From Leadbetterella sp040829825 (GTDB lineage Bacteria > Bacteroidota > Bacteroidia > Cytophagales > Spirosomataceae), in NCBI RefSeq assembly GCF_040829825.1, contig NZ_JBFOLH010000001.1: 64,000 nt of DNA. One strand, 5' to 3'. The first letter of the stretch is position 1, and each line of letters starts with the position of its first letter. The position numbers and the translations under genes were made by a program. This document shows positions 24,898-35,689 of this stretch, one piece after another. The notes beneath the pieces were generated by a model that saw only the letters and a program-made list of their open reading frames with translations, was not told the origin of the DNA and made no database searches.

Positions 24898-27405
24898 TTA
24901 TTCTTCAGAAGTGGTTTCATCCTCACCCTGCTCCTCCTCGTCTTCTTCCCGGATAATACGGGTTACAGAAGCTATGCCGTCTTTGTCGTTGAGCTTGATC
25001 AGCTTCACCCCCTGCGTATTTCTTCCCATTACCCGGAGATCCGATACGTGGATCCGGATGGCAATACCGCGGGTGGTGATGATCATGAGGTCATCGTCGT
25101 CGGTTACTTCTTTTATGGCAACTAAATTACCTACTTTATCCGTAATGTTCAAAGTTTTTACACCTTTTGCACCCCGGGAAGTGATCCGGTAATCTTCTAT
25201 ATCCGAACGTTTACCAAAGCCTTTTTCAGATACCACCAGCAACTGGGCATCTTCACGGCTCACACAGATCATGCCGATCGCCTTGTCGTCATCGGCCAGG
25301 TTGATCCCTCTTACACCGGTAGCTCCCCTGCCCATCGGCCGGATTCCCGACTCGTGGAAGCGGACCGCTTTCCCCTGCCCTGCCGCAATGATGATATAAT
25401 CGTTGCCGTTGGTCAGGGCCACATCGATCAGCTGGTCACCCTCGTTGATATTGATGGCGATAATACCGTTCTGGCGAGGCCTTGAATAGAGCTCCAGCAG
25501 GGTTTTCTTCACAGTACCGTTCTGTGTACACATCACGATATAGTTGTTCTTGATGTAGTCTTCGTCTGAAAGGGTTTTTACGTTAAGAACCGCCCGGATC
25601 CTGTCGTCTGATTCAATGTTGATCAGGTTCTGAATGGCCCTGCCTTTCGAGGTTTTATTGCCTTCCGGAACTTCAAAAACCCTCAGCCAGTAAAGCCGGC
25701 CTTTCTCTGTAAAGAAAAGCAGGTAGTTGTGGTTGGTGGCCATGAAGAGGTGCTCGGTATAGTCGTCGTCCTTGGTCTTCACGCCTCTTGAGCCAGTACC
25801 GCCCCGGCTCTGGCTCCGGTATTCGGAAAGGTTGGTTCGTTTGATGTATCCCTGGCTGGAAACGGTCACCAGCATCTCGTCATCAGGAATCATGTCTTCG
25901 ATGTTGAATTCGCCGCCCGCCATTTCAATTTTGGACCGCCTTTCATCACCGTATTTGGTTTTGATGTCCTGGAGATCGGTTTTGATCAGCTCTTTTTTCT
26001 TTTCTTCCGATGCCAGGATAGATTTCAGCTCTTCGATCAGCTCTTTGATCTGCCGGTATTCTTCCACAATTTTCTCTCTCTCCAGGCCGGTCAGACGCTG
26101 AAGCCGCATATCGAGGATAGCCCGGGCCTGTATTTCGGAGAGTAAGAATTTCTCCATCAGTCCGCTGCGGGCTTCATCCGGGTCTTTCGAGCTCCGGATC
26201 AGGGCGATCACTTCGTCGAGGTGGTCCAGCGCAATCAGCAGGCCTTCCAGGATATGAGCCCGTTTTTCGGCTTCTTTCAGGTCGTACTGGGTTCTGCGGG
26301 TAATGACCTCGATCCGGTGTTTTACATAATGCTCAATGAGCTCTTTCAGGTTCAGAATCTCGGGGCGTCCGTTCACCAGGGCCACGTTATTGATGCTGAA
26401 AGAAGATTGCAGCTGGGTATATTTGTACAGGTTGTTGAGTACCACATTGGGTACGGCGTCTCTTTTCAGGTCGTATACCACGCGCAGTCCCAGGCGGTCT
26501 GATTCATCGCGGATATCGGAAATGCCCTCGATCTTTTTCTCATTGATCAGCACGGCCGTGCGTTCGATCATGTTGGCTTTGTTGACCAGGTACGGGATCT
26601 CCGTGACCACAATCTGCTCCTTGCCGGTTTTGGATACTTCAAAATTGGCTACGGAGCGAAGCACCACGCGGCCTCTGCCGGTTTCAAAGGCAGATTTCAC
26701 GCCGCCATACCCGTAAATGATACCACCGGTCGGAAAGTCAGGAGCTTTGATGTATTGCATCAGCTCTTCAATGGTGATTTCGGGGTTATTGATGTAGGCC
26801 GTGATGCCGTCTGTTACCTCTGAAAGGTTATGCGGGGCCATGTTGGTGGCCATACCTACAGCAATACCCGATGTTCCGTTCAACAGGAGGTTCGGGATAC
26901 GCGAAGGCAGAACGGAAGGTTCGGTCAGGGAGTCGTCGAAGTTTCCCTGGAAGTCAACCGTTTCTTTATTGATATCGGCCAGCATTTCTTCCGCTATCCG
27001 CCGGAGGCGGGCCTCGGTATAACGCATCGCGGCCGGAGAGTCACCGTCTACCGAACCGAAGTTCCCCTGTCCGTCAACCAGCGGGTACCGCAGTGACCAG
27101 TCCTGGGCCATCCGTACCATGGTGTCGTAAACGGAAGAGTCACCGTGCGGGTGGTATTTCCCCAGCACCTCTCCTACTATCCTGGCTGATTTTTTGTAAG
27201 GCCGGTTATGGAATACGCCCAGTTCGGACATTCCGTAAAGCACCCTTCTGTGAACCGGTTTAAAGCCGTCGCGTACATCCGGCAAAGCACGTGAAACGAT
27301 TACCGACATCGAGTAATCGATATACGCGCCACGCATTTCATCTTCAATATTGATCGGGATTATGGTACCGGCACCCAAATCGGGATTTTCAGTCTCTTCT
27401 GCCAT
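24898..27405 (-). CDS. gyrA: DNA gyrase subunit A
   Basis: 835 residues. The catalytic Tyr129 lies in AMRYTEARLRRIA. The quinolone region reads HPHGDSSVYDTMVRMAQ with Ser90 and Asp94 at the positions equivalent to E. coli 83 and 87, the quinolone-sensitive residues. The C-terminal beta-pinwheel starts with a GyrA-box-like QSRGGTGSRGV and repeats about six blades (GQGKAVRFHESGIRPMGR). It ends in a very acidic tail (EEDEEEQGEDETTSEE). With GyrB it introduces negative supercoils. A strong promoter lies at 27497-27527, directly against the trmD stop codon. Confidence 0.97.
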   Translation of the reverse strand: MAEETENPDLGAGTIIPINIEDEMRGAYIDYSMSVIVSRALPDVRDGFKPVHRRVLYGMSELGVFHNRPYKKSARIVGEVLGKYHPHGDSSVYDTMVRMAQDWSLRYPLVDGQGNFGSVDGDSPAAMRYTEARLRRIAEEMLADINKETVDFQGNFDDSLTEPSVLPSRIPNLLLNGTSGIAVGMATNMAPHNLSEVTDGITAYINNPEITIEELMQYIKAPDFPTGGIIYGYGGVKSAFETGRGRVVLRSVANFEVSKTGKEQIVVTEIPYLVNKANMIERTAVLINEKKIEGISDIRDESDRLGLRVVYDLKRDAVPNVVLNNLYKYTQLQSSFSINNVALVNGRPEILNLKELIEHYVKHRIEVITRRTQYDLKEAEKRAHILEGLLIALDHLDEVIALIRSSKDPDEARSGLMEKFLLSEIQARAILDMRLQRLTGLEREKIVEEYRQIKELIEELKSILASEEKKKELIKTDLQDIKTKYGDERRSKIEMAGGEFNIEDMIPDDEMLVTVSSQGYIKRTNLSEYRSQSRGGTGSRGVKTKDDDYTEHLFMATNHNYLLFFTEKGRLYWLRVFEVPEGNKTSKGRAIQNLINIESDDRIRAVLNVKTLSDEDYIKNNYIVMCTQNGTVKKTLLELYSRPRQNGIIAININEGDQLIDVALTNGNDYIIIAAGQGKAVRFHESGIRPMGRGATGVRGINLADDDKAIGMICVSREDAQLLVVSEKGFGKRSDIEDYRITSRGAKGVKTLNITDKVGNLVAIKEVTDDDDLMIITTRGIAIRIHVSDLRVMGRNTQGVKLIKLNDKDGIASVTRIIREEDEEEQGEDETTSEE

Positions 27406-27496
27406 AAATTATTGTGAAAAATGTTTCTAAAGTGCGTTTACGAGCCTATTTGAAATTTGCTTCCGCAAGATTCAGACATGCTCAGACATTAATGGT

Positions 27497-27527
27497 CAAA
27501 AATACGTAAATATTACTATTTTCGCAA
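27497..27527 (-). promoter_or_regulatory. gyrA promoter
   Basis: On the minus strand TTG (27525-27527) and TATTTTTG (27497-27504) with a 20-bp spacer, a full match to the Bacteroidota consensus. It gives a leader of about 90 nt. The -33 box touches the last base of trmD. Confidence 0.78.
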
Positions 27528-28205
27528 TCATTTATCTAATAAATCAGGCCTCCTGAGGGTGGTCCTTTCTATTGATTTTTCCATTCGCCATTCCTGGATG
27601 AGCTTTTCGTTGCCGGATAACAGCACATCGGGCACCAGGTGCCCTTCAAAATCGGCCGGACGTGTGTAGACCGGCGGAGCCAGGAGATTGTCCTGGAAAG
27701 AGTCTGTAAGGGCCGAGGTTTCGTCGTTGATCACACCCGGTATGAGCCGTACGATGGCGTCGGTAACCACGGCTGCGGCAATCTCTCCGCCGGAGAGCAC
27801 GTAGTCGCCTATCGAGATCTCACGGGTAACAAACATGTCGCGTATGCGCTGGTCTATGCCTTTGTAATGGCCACAGATAAAGATGATCCCTTTTTTCAGG
27901 GAAAGGCGGTTAGCGGTTTTCTGGTTAAACGTATCGCCGTCAGGGGTCATGTAGATCACCTCGTCGTAGGTGAATTCTGCCTGCAGGTCACGAATGAGCC
28001 GGGCCAGCGGTTCGGCCATCAGCACCATCCCGGCGCCGCCGCCATACTGGTAGTCGTCAATCTGTTTGTAATTGCCCAGTCCGTAGGGTCTCAGGTCGTG
28101 CAGGCGGATATCGACGAGTTGACTCTGAACGGCATTTTTTACGATAGACTGGCTCAGAAAGCCCTCTACCAGCCCGGGTTGACAGCTGATAATATCAATT
28201 CTCAT
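27528..28205 (-). CDS. trmD: tRNA (guanine37-N1)-methyltransferase
   Basis: 225 residues of the SPOUT (trefoil-knot) family. The N-terminus MRIDIISCQPGLVEGFLSQS is typical. The knot motifs are IIFICGHYKGIDQRI and DYVLSGGEIAAAVVTDAIVR, followed by RLIPGVINDETSALTDSF. It makes m1G37 next to the anticodon, which prevents +1 frameshifting. It forms the conserved order rpsP-rimM-trmD, 3 bp after the rimM stop. Confidence 0.96.
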   Translation of the reverse strand: MRIDIISCQPGLVEGFLSQSIVKNAVQSQLVDIRLHDLRPYGLGNYKQIDDYQYGGGAGMVLMAEPLARLIRDLQAEFTYDEVIYMTPDGDTFNQKTANRLSLKKGIIFICGHYKGIDQRIRDMFVTREISIGDYVLSGGEIAAAVVTDAIVRLIPGVINDETSALTDSFQDNLLAPPVYTRPADFEGHLVPDVLLSGNEKLIQEWRMEKSIERTTLRRPDLLDK

Positions 28206-28208
28206 AGT

Positions 28209-28739
28209 TCACGGATTCATGTAAATCTCCAGGAGGCCTTCCGGCAGCTTTACTTCAATTTTTTGATTTTCACGATCGATCCTGTGAATGAAGTCGTCTA
28301 CAATAGGCACCAGCACCTCTTTGTCTTCGGCCTCAATGGCAAAAAGATCCTGGCCGGTACTTTCGTAAATAGCTTTGAGCTTCCCGATGGTGGTGCCTGA
28401 AGAAACGTCATGAATCTCGTAGCCGATCACATCGTGGTAATAAAACTGGTTGCCTTTCAGGTCCGGGAGCGCGGTAAGCGGCAGCCAGACCTCCGCATTC
28501 ACAATGGTTTCGGCCTGTTCTATGGAATTGATGTCTTCCAGCTTCAGGATAGACTTACGGCCTTTGACCTGCAGCTCTTCGATGATATAGGGAACCAGCT
28601 GTCCTTTGATTTCCAGGAAAACGGCTTCGAGATTATTGTAATATTCGGGCGCATCCACGTCGAGGAAGATAATGACCTCTCCTTTCAGGGCGTGCGTTTT
28701 GGTAATTTTGCCTAAAGAAAAGCAATCTGATTTTTGCAT
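28209..28739 (-). CDS. rimM: Ribosome maturation factor RimM
   Basis: 176 residues. The N-terminal RimM beta-barrel (CFSLGKITKTHALKGEVIIF) is followed by a PRC-barrel (about 95-170: YYHDVIGYEIHDVSSGTTIG, LVPIVDDFIHRID). RimM binds S19 and assists 30S head assembly. It lies between rpsP and trmD in the same direction. A hairpin with a T-run (28760-28789) precedes it and may reduce its expression relative to rpsP. Confidence 0.95.
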   Translation of the reverse strand: MQKSDCFSLGKITKTHALKGEVIIFLDVDAPEYYNNLEAVFLEIKGQLVPYIIEELQVKGRKSILKLEDINSIEQAETIVNAEVWLPLTALPDLKGNQFYYHDVIGYEIHDVSSGTTIGKLKAIYESTGQDLFAIEAEDKEVLVPIVDDFIHRIDRENQKIEVKLPEGLLEIYMNP

Positions 28740-28759
28740 ATTAGTTATTGGTTCCGAAT

Positions 28760-28789
28760 AAAAAATCCCCGCAATATACTTGCGGGGAT
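28760..28789 (-). terminator. Intra-operon terminator or attenuator between rpsP and rimM
   Basis: On the minus strand ATCCCCGCA and TGCGGGGAT (28765-28773 with 28781-28789) form a 9-bp perfect stem around 7 nt, followed by a run of T. It sits 24 bp after the rpsP stop, so it would set a lower level for rimM and trmD. Confidence 0.85.
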
Positions 28790-28813
28790 CCTGAAAACCT
28801 TACTCATCGGCTA

Positions 28814-29392
28814 TTATTCTTCCGTAGAAGCTGTTTCTTCGGTTGCAGCTTCTGCAGCCGGAGCCTCCTCTGCCGGAGTTTCTTCTTCTGATGCAGCCGG
28901 AGCTTCTTCGGTAGCTTCTGCTTCAGCGATCAGGGCCGCTTCCGCTTTCTTTTTCGCTTCGATCATCTCCTCTTTTTTCTTGCGTTCGGCTTCGAGAACG
29001 GCTTTTTTAGCGCTTTCTTTACCGGTAGCCAGCTTAGCCAGCTTTTCTTCCCGTATAGTAGCTTTGGCATCTACCCACGACTGGAATTTAGCATCGGCCT
29101 GCTCCTGCGTGATCGCTCCTTTTTCCACACCGATCTGGAGGTGTTTTTTCAGCATAACGCCTTTTACACTCAGGATTTTGCGGGTGGTGTCTGTAGGCTG
29201 AGCTCCTACCTGCATCCAGTACAATGCTCTCTCATCTTTCAGGTAGATGGAAGCAGGCGTGGTATGCGGGTTGTACTGCCCTAATTTCTCGATAAATCTA
29301 CCATCACGTGGTGAACGAGAATCTGCAACAACGATGTCATAAACAGGATGTTTTTTACGACCTCTTCTTGCTAATCTGATTTTTACTGCCAT
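28814..29392 (-). CDS. rpsP: 30S ribosomal protein S16 with long Ala/Glu-rich tail
   Basis: The first 80 or so residues (KIRLARRGRKKHPVYDIVVA, DGRFIEKLGQYNPHT, ERALYWMQVGAQPTDT) are ordinary S16. The protein goes on to 192 residues, about 110 beyond the 82-residue E. coli protein. A helical Lys/Glu segment (about 110-150) is followed by an acidic Ala/Glu/Pro-rich tail (APAASEEETPAEEAPAAEAA). Extended S16 proteins are common in Bacteroidota; the tail is probably disordered and its role is unknown. S16 stabilises the 30S body. First gene of rpsP-rimM-trmD. Confidence 0.96.
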   Translation of the reverse strand: MAVKIRLARRGRKKHPVYDIVVADSRSPRDGRFIEKLGQYNPHTTPASIYLKDERALYWMQVGAQPTDTTRKILSVKGVMLKKHLQIGVEKGAITQEQADAKFQSWVDAKATIREEKLAKLATGKESAKKAVLEAERKKKEEMIEAKKKAEAALIAEAEATEEAPAASEEETPAEEAPAAEAATEETASTEE

Positions 29393-29437
29393 TGGTTTTT
29401 ATTTTATGGGAACCCGTCCCTGTTAAAAATTGGAGTG

Positions 29438-29467
29438 CAAAGATACGGGTTTTATTTGGATAAACAA
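29438..29467 (-). promoter_or_regulatory. rpsP promoter
   Basis: On the minus strand TTG (29465-29467) and TATCTTTG (29438-29445) with a 19-bp spacer and CAC after, a full consensus match. The leader is about 40 nt. Confidence 0.8.
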
Positions 29468-29504
29468 TCGGGAGATTTCAATTTTTCGTTGTTTTTGTCC
29501 GGGA

Positions 29505-30155
29505 TTAATAGCTGGTAAAAGCAAACTGGAGGATATTGGCGCCCATTCGGAGGGCTTCCTGGCGTTTTTCTTCGGGATCGTTGTGCACCGATCGGTCTTC
29601 CCACCCGTTTCCGAGGTCGGTTTCATACGAAAAGAAGCATACCAGCCGGCCTTCGTGCAGGATACCCAGGCCCTGGGGCGGCTTGTTGTCGTGCTCATGA
29701 ATCTTGGGTATGCCGCCCGGAAAGGCGTATTTCTGGTGGTAGATCGGGTGACTGTACGGCAGGTCCACGAAAGTGTGCTCCGGGAAGACCTTTTTCATTT
29801 CCCGCCGGATGAACTCGTTCATCCCGTAATTGTCATCAATATGGAGAAAACCGCCTCCCAACAGGTATTTCCGCAGGTTTTCCACATCGCGCTCGCTGAA
29901 AACCACGTTACCGTGCCCGGTCATGTATACGTAGGGGTACTGGAATATCTTGCTGTCGCCCACTTCAATAATGTCTTCTTCGGGGTAGATATTCCCTTTC
30001 AGGTTCTGGTTAAAAAACCGGATGAGGTTAGGCAGCGCGGTTTTATTGGCATACCAGTCACCTCCGCCGTTGTATTTCAGCTTGGCAATCCTGACCTGGG
30101 CGGTTCCCGGCAGTGAAAGGGCCAGGAGGTATATAAACAGGGTGAGCTTCTTCAT
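29505..30155 (-). CDS. DUF4159 domain protein, exported
   Basis: 216 residues with a signal peptide (MKKLTLFIYLLALSLPGTAQ). The body matches DUF4159: YNGGGDWYANKTALPNLIRF, YPYVYMTGHGNVVFSE, LRKYLLGGGFLHIDDNYG and a C-terminal RMGANILQFAF. DUF4159 folds like a glutamine-amidotransferase-type alpha/beta domain and is often linked to MoxR/BatA-type clusters, but no such genes are adjacent here. The biochemical role is unknown. It lies between rsmE and rpsP on the same strand, with an R2 repeat upstream. Confidence 0.88.
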   Translation of the reverse strand: MKKLTLFIYLLALSLPGTAQVRIAKLKYNGGGDWYANKTALPNLIRFFNQNLKGNIYPEEDIIEVGDSKIFQYPYVYMTGHGNVVFSERDVENLRKYLLGGGFLHIDDNYGMNEFIRREMKKVFPEHTFVDLPYSHPIYHQKYAFPGGIPKIHEHDNKPPQGLGILHEGRLVCFFSYETDLGNGWEDRSVHNDPEEKRQEALRMGANILQFAFTSY

Positions 30156-30165
30156 AAATGTTATA

Positions 30166-30230
30166 TTAGTTCCGAGTACTTAGTTCCGAGTACCGAGTAC
30201 CGAGTTTTTAGTGCCGAGTGTCGGGTACTT
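30166..30230. repeat. TTAGTTCCGAGTAC tandem repeat (family R2)
   Basis: Two copies of TTAGTTCCGAGTAC are followed by CCGAGTAC and degenerate CCGAGTG/TCGGGTAC units, directly upstream of the DUF4159 gene. Other copies lie at 39695, 57006, 61890 and 63713. Confidence 0.85.
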
Positions 30231-30258
30231 TGAAATCTGCCGGTAAGCCGGCACGAGA

Positions 30259-30966
30259 TTACTTTCTTGCATTAAGTATACTGGCCGCAAACACCCCTGC
30301 CGTTTCGGTGCGCAGGCGGCTTTTGCCCAAAGTTATGGTCTTGAAACCGTTTTCAGCAGCCATCTGCAATTCTTCTTTTGAAAAATCGCCTTCCGGACCC
30401 ACCACCACCAGCATCCTGTCGCCCATCGGGATGTCCATGATATCGGTGGCCGTATCGTTCAGGTGCGCAATGTATTTATGGGTAAAAGAACCGGATGCTT
30501 TGACAAAGTCAGAAAAGCTGACCAGGTCGGAAAGTTCGGGCCGGTAGGCTTTGAGCGACTGCTTCATGGCCGATACCGCAATTTTTTCCAGCCTTTCGCG
30601 GTTGATCTTCTTTGGATAGGTATTCTGTGTTTTGAGAAAAAAAACGCCCGAAATCCCTATTTCAATGCTCTTTTCCAGGAAGTATTCGATCCGGTCACTG
30701 TTTTTGGTGGGGCTGATGGCGATATAAATGCCGCGATCGGGCTGCTGATAGCCGTATTCTGCCGACCGGATGTTCACCCGACAGCATTTCGGATCCGGAC
30801 GGGTGATCTCGCAGCGAAACCACCCGCCCTTTCCGTCTGTAACCTGAATTAAATCTCCCTGTCTTTTCCGGAGAACTTTAACGGCGTGAAGTGATTCTAT
30901 TGGGTCTAAAGCCTGCGTTTTTTCTATATCAGGACTATAAAACAAGAAATCAGTCTTCAAATCCAT
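30259..30966 (-). CDS. rsmE: 16S rRNA (uracil1498-N3)-methyltransferase
   Basis: 235 residues, SPOUT family. The N-terminal PUA-like part (HAVKVLRKRQGDLIQVTDGK) is followed by the knot domain: ISPTKNSDRIEYFLEKSIEIG, then LVVVGPEGDFSKEEL and FKTITLGKSRLRTETA near the C-terminus. It methylates U1498 in the decoding region of 16S rRNA. It overlaps the preceding acidic-protein gene by 17 bp, so the two are translationally coupled. Confidence 0.95.
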   Translation of the reverse strand: MDLKTDFLFYSPDIEKTQALDPIESLHAVKVLRKRQGDLIQVTDGKGGWFRCEITRPDPKCCRVNIRSAEYGYQQPDRGIYIAISPTKNSDRIEYFLEKSIEIGISGVFFLKTQNTYPKKINRERLEKIAVSAMKQSLKAYRPELSDLVSFSDFVKASGSFTHKYIAHLNDTATDIMDIPMGDRMLVVVGPEGDFSKEELQMAAENGFKTITLGKSRLRTETAGVFAASILNARK

Positions 30967-31483
30967 CCTTAAAGCTATACAAGGTTTTATCCAGCTTCAA
31001 TGTACCGTTATTGAAGTCGGAAATGAACTTTTCAATGACATCTGCCGTAATTTCTTCCACGTTTAACGCGGCGTCTATGCCGATACCGAAATCAAAGTCG
31101 AGGTCGATTTCCACAAACTCTGCCACCTTGATGGTTTCTTCGTCTTCCATTTCCTGGATAAACTCTTCCATCATCAGCTCGGCTTCTTCGTTTACCGGCG
31201 TGTTTTCGTCTCTCAGCTCATAAGGCACAAAATCTTTGTAGATCTTTGCTACCTTTTTCTCGGCTTCTTCGTAGAGCCGGCTGCTGTGGTGCATCGATAG
31301 GGTACTCAGTACCGCATCGTAGATGACCTCTTTGCCTTCGTGCTTTCCCACAAACTGGAACTGCACGTAATCGGCCTCCTCTTCGGGCTCATCGTCTTCG
31401 TCAACGAGCACAAAGCTCAGGCCGAGCTCTTCACATTCTTCTTTCAGAAGATCAATTTCTTCCTGGGTGTAACCTGCATTCAT
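30950..31483 (-). CDS. Acidic conserved hypothetical protein
   Basis: 177 residues with a very high Asp/Glu content (for example DEDDEPEEEADY, MMEEFIQEMEDEE). There is no signal peptide, membrane helix, Cys motif or recognised domain. The N-terminal MNAGYTQEEIDLLKEECEEL suggests a helix, followed by mixed alpha/beta sequence (FVGKHEGKEVIYDAVLSTLS). It lies 2 bp from glnA upstream and overlaps rsmE downstream by 17 bp, so it is almost certainly translated and is probably cytoplasmic. I cannot name a family. Confidence 0.75.
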   Translation of the reverse strand: MNAGYTQEEIDLLKEECEELGLSFVLVDEDDEPEEEADYVQFQFVGKHEGKEVIYDAVLSTLSMHHSSRLYEEAEKKVAKIYKDFVPYELRDENTPVNEEAELMMEEFIQEMEDEETIKVAEFVEIDLDFDFGIGIDAALNVEEITADVIEKFISDFNNGTLKLDKTLYSFKDGFED

Positions 31484-31485
31484 TT

Positions 31486-33681
<2,196 letters not shown>

Positions 33682-33768
33682 ATGAAAAGGTATTTTTGTA
33701 GGAAGTATCTATATTTACAACAAAATAAATACCTGATTCTTTTATTTTAAACTAAAAGCTGAAATTTA

Positions 33769-35604
33769 ATGCGGGAGCGGCTGCGTTTTTTGCTGATCTA
33801 CTATGCCTTCTGGGTGGTTTTTTTCGTTTTTGCCCGGATACTTTTCCTGGCATACCATATAGATGATTCCAGGAGCCTGACCCTGGAGCAGGTGTACGGG
33901 ATTTTCCGGCACGGGATCCGGATGGACCTGGCCATGGCCGCCTATTACTCCCTCCTGCCCTTTTTGTGGGTAACCTTCAGTAATTTTATCGATAAAGGCG
34001 TTTTCCAGAATAGCTTCTTTTCGTATACGTTTATCCTGCTTACGCTGACCAACCTGATTGTTGTAGCCGATCTTGAGGTGTACAATACCTGGAATTTCCG
34101 GCTCGACAGCACCCCGCTGAAGTTCCTGAGCAGCCCCAAGGAAGCCTATATTTCGGTAAAAAGTTCTCCTATTCTGAGGCTTTTGCTGAGTTATATTCTC
34201 CTGCTGGCCATGGCCAGCATCATTGTATACCGTATTGTGGCCAACAAGATTTACGACTGGAAGCGCATCGGCAATTTCCCTTTTATTCTTTACGGGCTTA
34301 TAATGAGCGCTGCCCTGCTCCTGCCCATCCGCGGCGGATGGGGCCGTGAGCCCCTGAAGCAGAGCTCGGTGTATTTTTCCACCCGCAATTTCGCGAATGT
34401 TTCAGCGCTTAACGCCCCCTGGAATTTTTTCAGCTCGTTGCTAAACCGCACCTCTGTGAATGAAAACCCGTACAGCTATCTTCCGCGGGAAACCCTGGAC
34501 AACAACCTGAAGAGCCTTTTCAGCCGGAGTGAAAATACCGACAAGGTGATCCGGACGGCAGAAAAGAGCAATGTGCTGCTGATCCTGGTAGAAAACCTGA
34601 CGGGGAAGGTCATGGATTTCCGGTATAACGATGTGCCCGTAACCCCTTACCTGAACCGCCTGAAGCAGGAAGGCATCTACTTTGAAAATATGTATGCAGC
34701 GGCCGACCGCACCGATAAGACGGTGGTGAGCGTGCTGAGCGCCTACCCGGCCCAACCCCGGGAAGCTTTGTCTGAATTTTCGGATAAAATTAAGAAATTA
34801 CCGTTTTTAAGCAGTATTTTCAATGATCAGGGCTACTCTACCCAGTTTTATTATGGCGGAGATGTGAGCTTCCTGAGCCTGAAGTCCTATCTTTTTGCCA
34901 GTAATTTTGAGAAGATACTGGAGAAAGGAGATTTTGACGGAGCGGATGATCTGTCGTCGCTCGGAGCACCCGACAGCACGGTGTACCGTAAGTTCCTGGA
35001 TGACCACGGGAACCATCATTCCCGGCCCTTTTTCAGCACAATCCTGACCCTCTCCAGCCATGAGCCGTACGGAATTCCGGGAAGCGGATTGCTTGCCGGT
35101 GCTACGGTACAGGAGCAGTTCTATAATTCGCTGCATTATGCCGACCGCAGCCTGGAGCAGTTCCTGGAGGAAGCCCGCAAGCAGGACTGGTGGGATAACA
35201 CACTGGTGATCATCCTGGGCAATCACGGACATAAGTGGCCTGAGACCGGCAGCAAGGTTGATAATTTTAAGGTGCCGATGATCTGGACCGGCGGGCTCGT
35301 GAAAAACGGGTTCACGGTGAAGCATGTATACAGCCAGCTGGATGTGGCGGCTACTGTGCTGGGCCAGCTGGGTATCCCGTCACGGGAGTTCGGGTGGAGC
35401 AAGAATATCTTCGATAAGGGTACGCATCCCTGGGCTTTCTTTGTCTTTAATGATGGTTTCGGCTACGTGAACGACCGCACACCCGTGCTTTTTGATAACG
35501 TGGGCCGCCTGGTGATGGATAACCCTGAGGCCGCCCGCTCTAAGGAGCTGGAAGCCGGCAAGGCGCTCATGCAGCGAACCTACCAAAGCTTCCTGGACCT
35601 GTAA
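33769..35604 (+). CDS. LTA-synthase-like sulfatase-fold membrane phosphotransferase
   Basis: 611 residues. About five N-terminal membrane helices (to about residue 190: LLIYYAFWVVFFVFARILFL, LLLSYILLLAMASIIVYRIV) precede an extracytoplasmic sulfatase-like domain (about 265-600). The metal ligand Glu275 (LLILVEN), the nucleophile-equivalent Thr318 (DRTDKTVVSVLSAYP) and the LSSHEPYG loop are present. Where LTA synthases have DH near the end of the core, this protein has NHGH (Asn485-His486), so one metal ligand is changed. The family transfers phosphoglycerol or phosphoethanolamine groups to envelope glycans or lipids. The substrate here is unknown, and activity is uncertain because of the Asn. 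Divergent from glnA. Confidence 0.88.
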   Translation: MRERLRFLLIYYAFWVVFFVFARILFLAYHIDDSRSLTLEQVYGIFRHGIRMDLAMAAYYSLLPFLWVTFSNFIDKGVFQNSFFSYTFILLTLTNLIVVADLEVYNTWNFRLDSTPLKFLSSPKEAYISVKSSPILRLLLSYILLLAMASIIVYRIVANKIYDWKRIGNFPFILYGLIMSAALLLPIRGGWGREPLKQSSVYFSTRNFANVSALNAPWNFFSSLLNRTSVNENPYSYLPRETLDNNLKSLFSRSENTDKVIRTAEKSNVLLILVENLTGKVMDFRYNDVPVTPYLNRLKQEGIYFENMYAAADRTDKTVVSVLSAYPAQPREALSEFSDKIKKLPFLSSIFNDQGYSTQFYYGGDVSFLSLKSYLFASNFEKILEKGDFDGADDLSSLGAPDSTVYRKFLDDHGNHHSRPFFSTILTLSSHEPYGIPGSGLLAGATVQEQFYNSLHYADRSLEQFLEEARKQDWWDNTLVIILGNHGHKWPETGSKVDNFKVPMIWTGGLVKNGFTVKHVYSQLDVAATVLGQLGIPSREFGWSKNIFDKGTHPWAFFVFNDGFGYVNDRTPVLFDNVGRLVMDNPEAARSKELEAGKALMQRTYQSFLDL

Positions 35605-35626
35605 ACGGCTCCGCCTTGTTTTTTCA

Positions 35627-35675
35627 CTATATAAGGCATATAAGTTTAATCTTTTGATTGACTTATATGACTTTG
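35627..35675. repeat. Hairpin repeat (family R5)
   Basis: CATATAAGT (35637-35645) pairs perfectly with ACTTATATG (35661-35669). It is flanked by ACTATATAAGG, similar to the copy at 22252-22294. It lies between the convergent sulfatase-fold gene and thyA. Confidence 0.7.
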
Positions 35676-35689
35676 TGGTTCAGGCCGGT

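Noticed and set aside
27639..28400. 253-codon open frame on the plus strand over trmD and rimM
   Set aside because: It runs opposite to two well-supported genes and shows no family motif. The minus-strand reading has full TrmD and RimM signatures.
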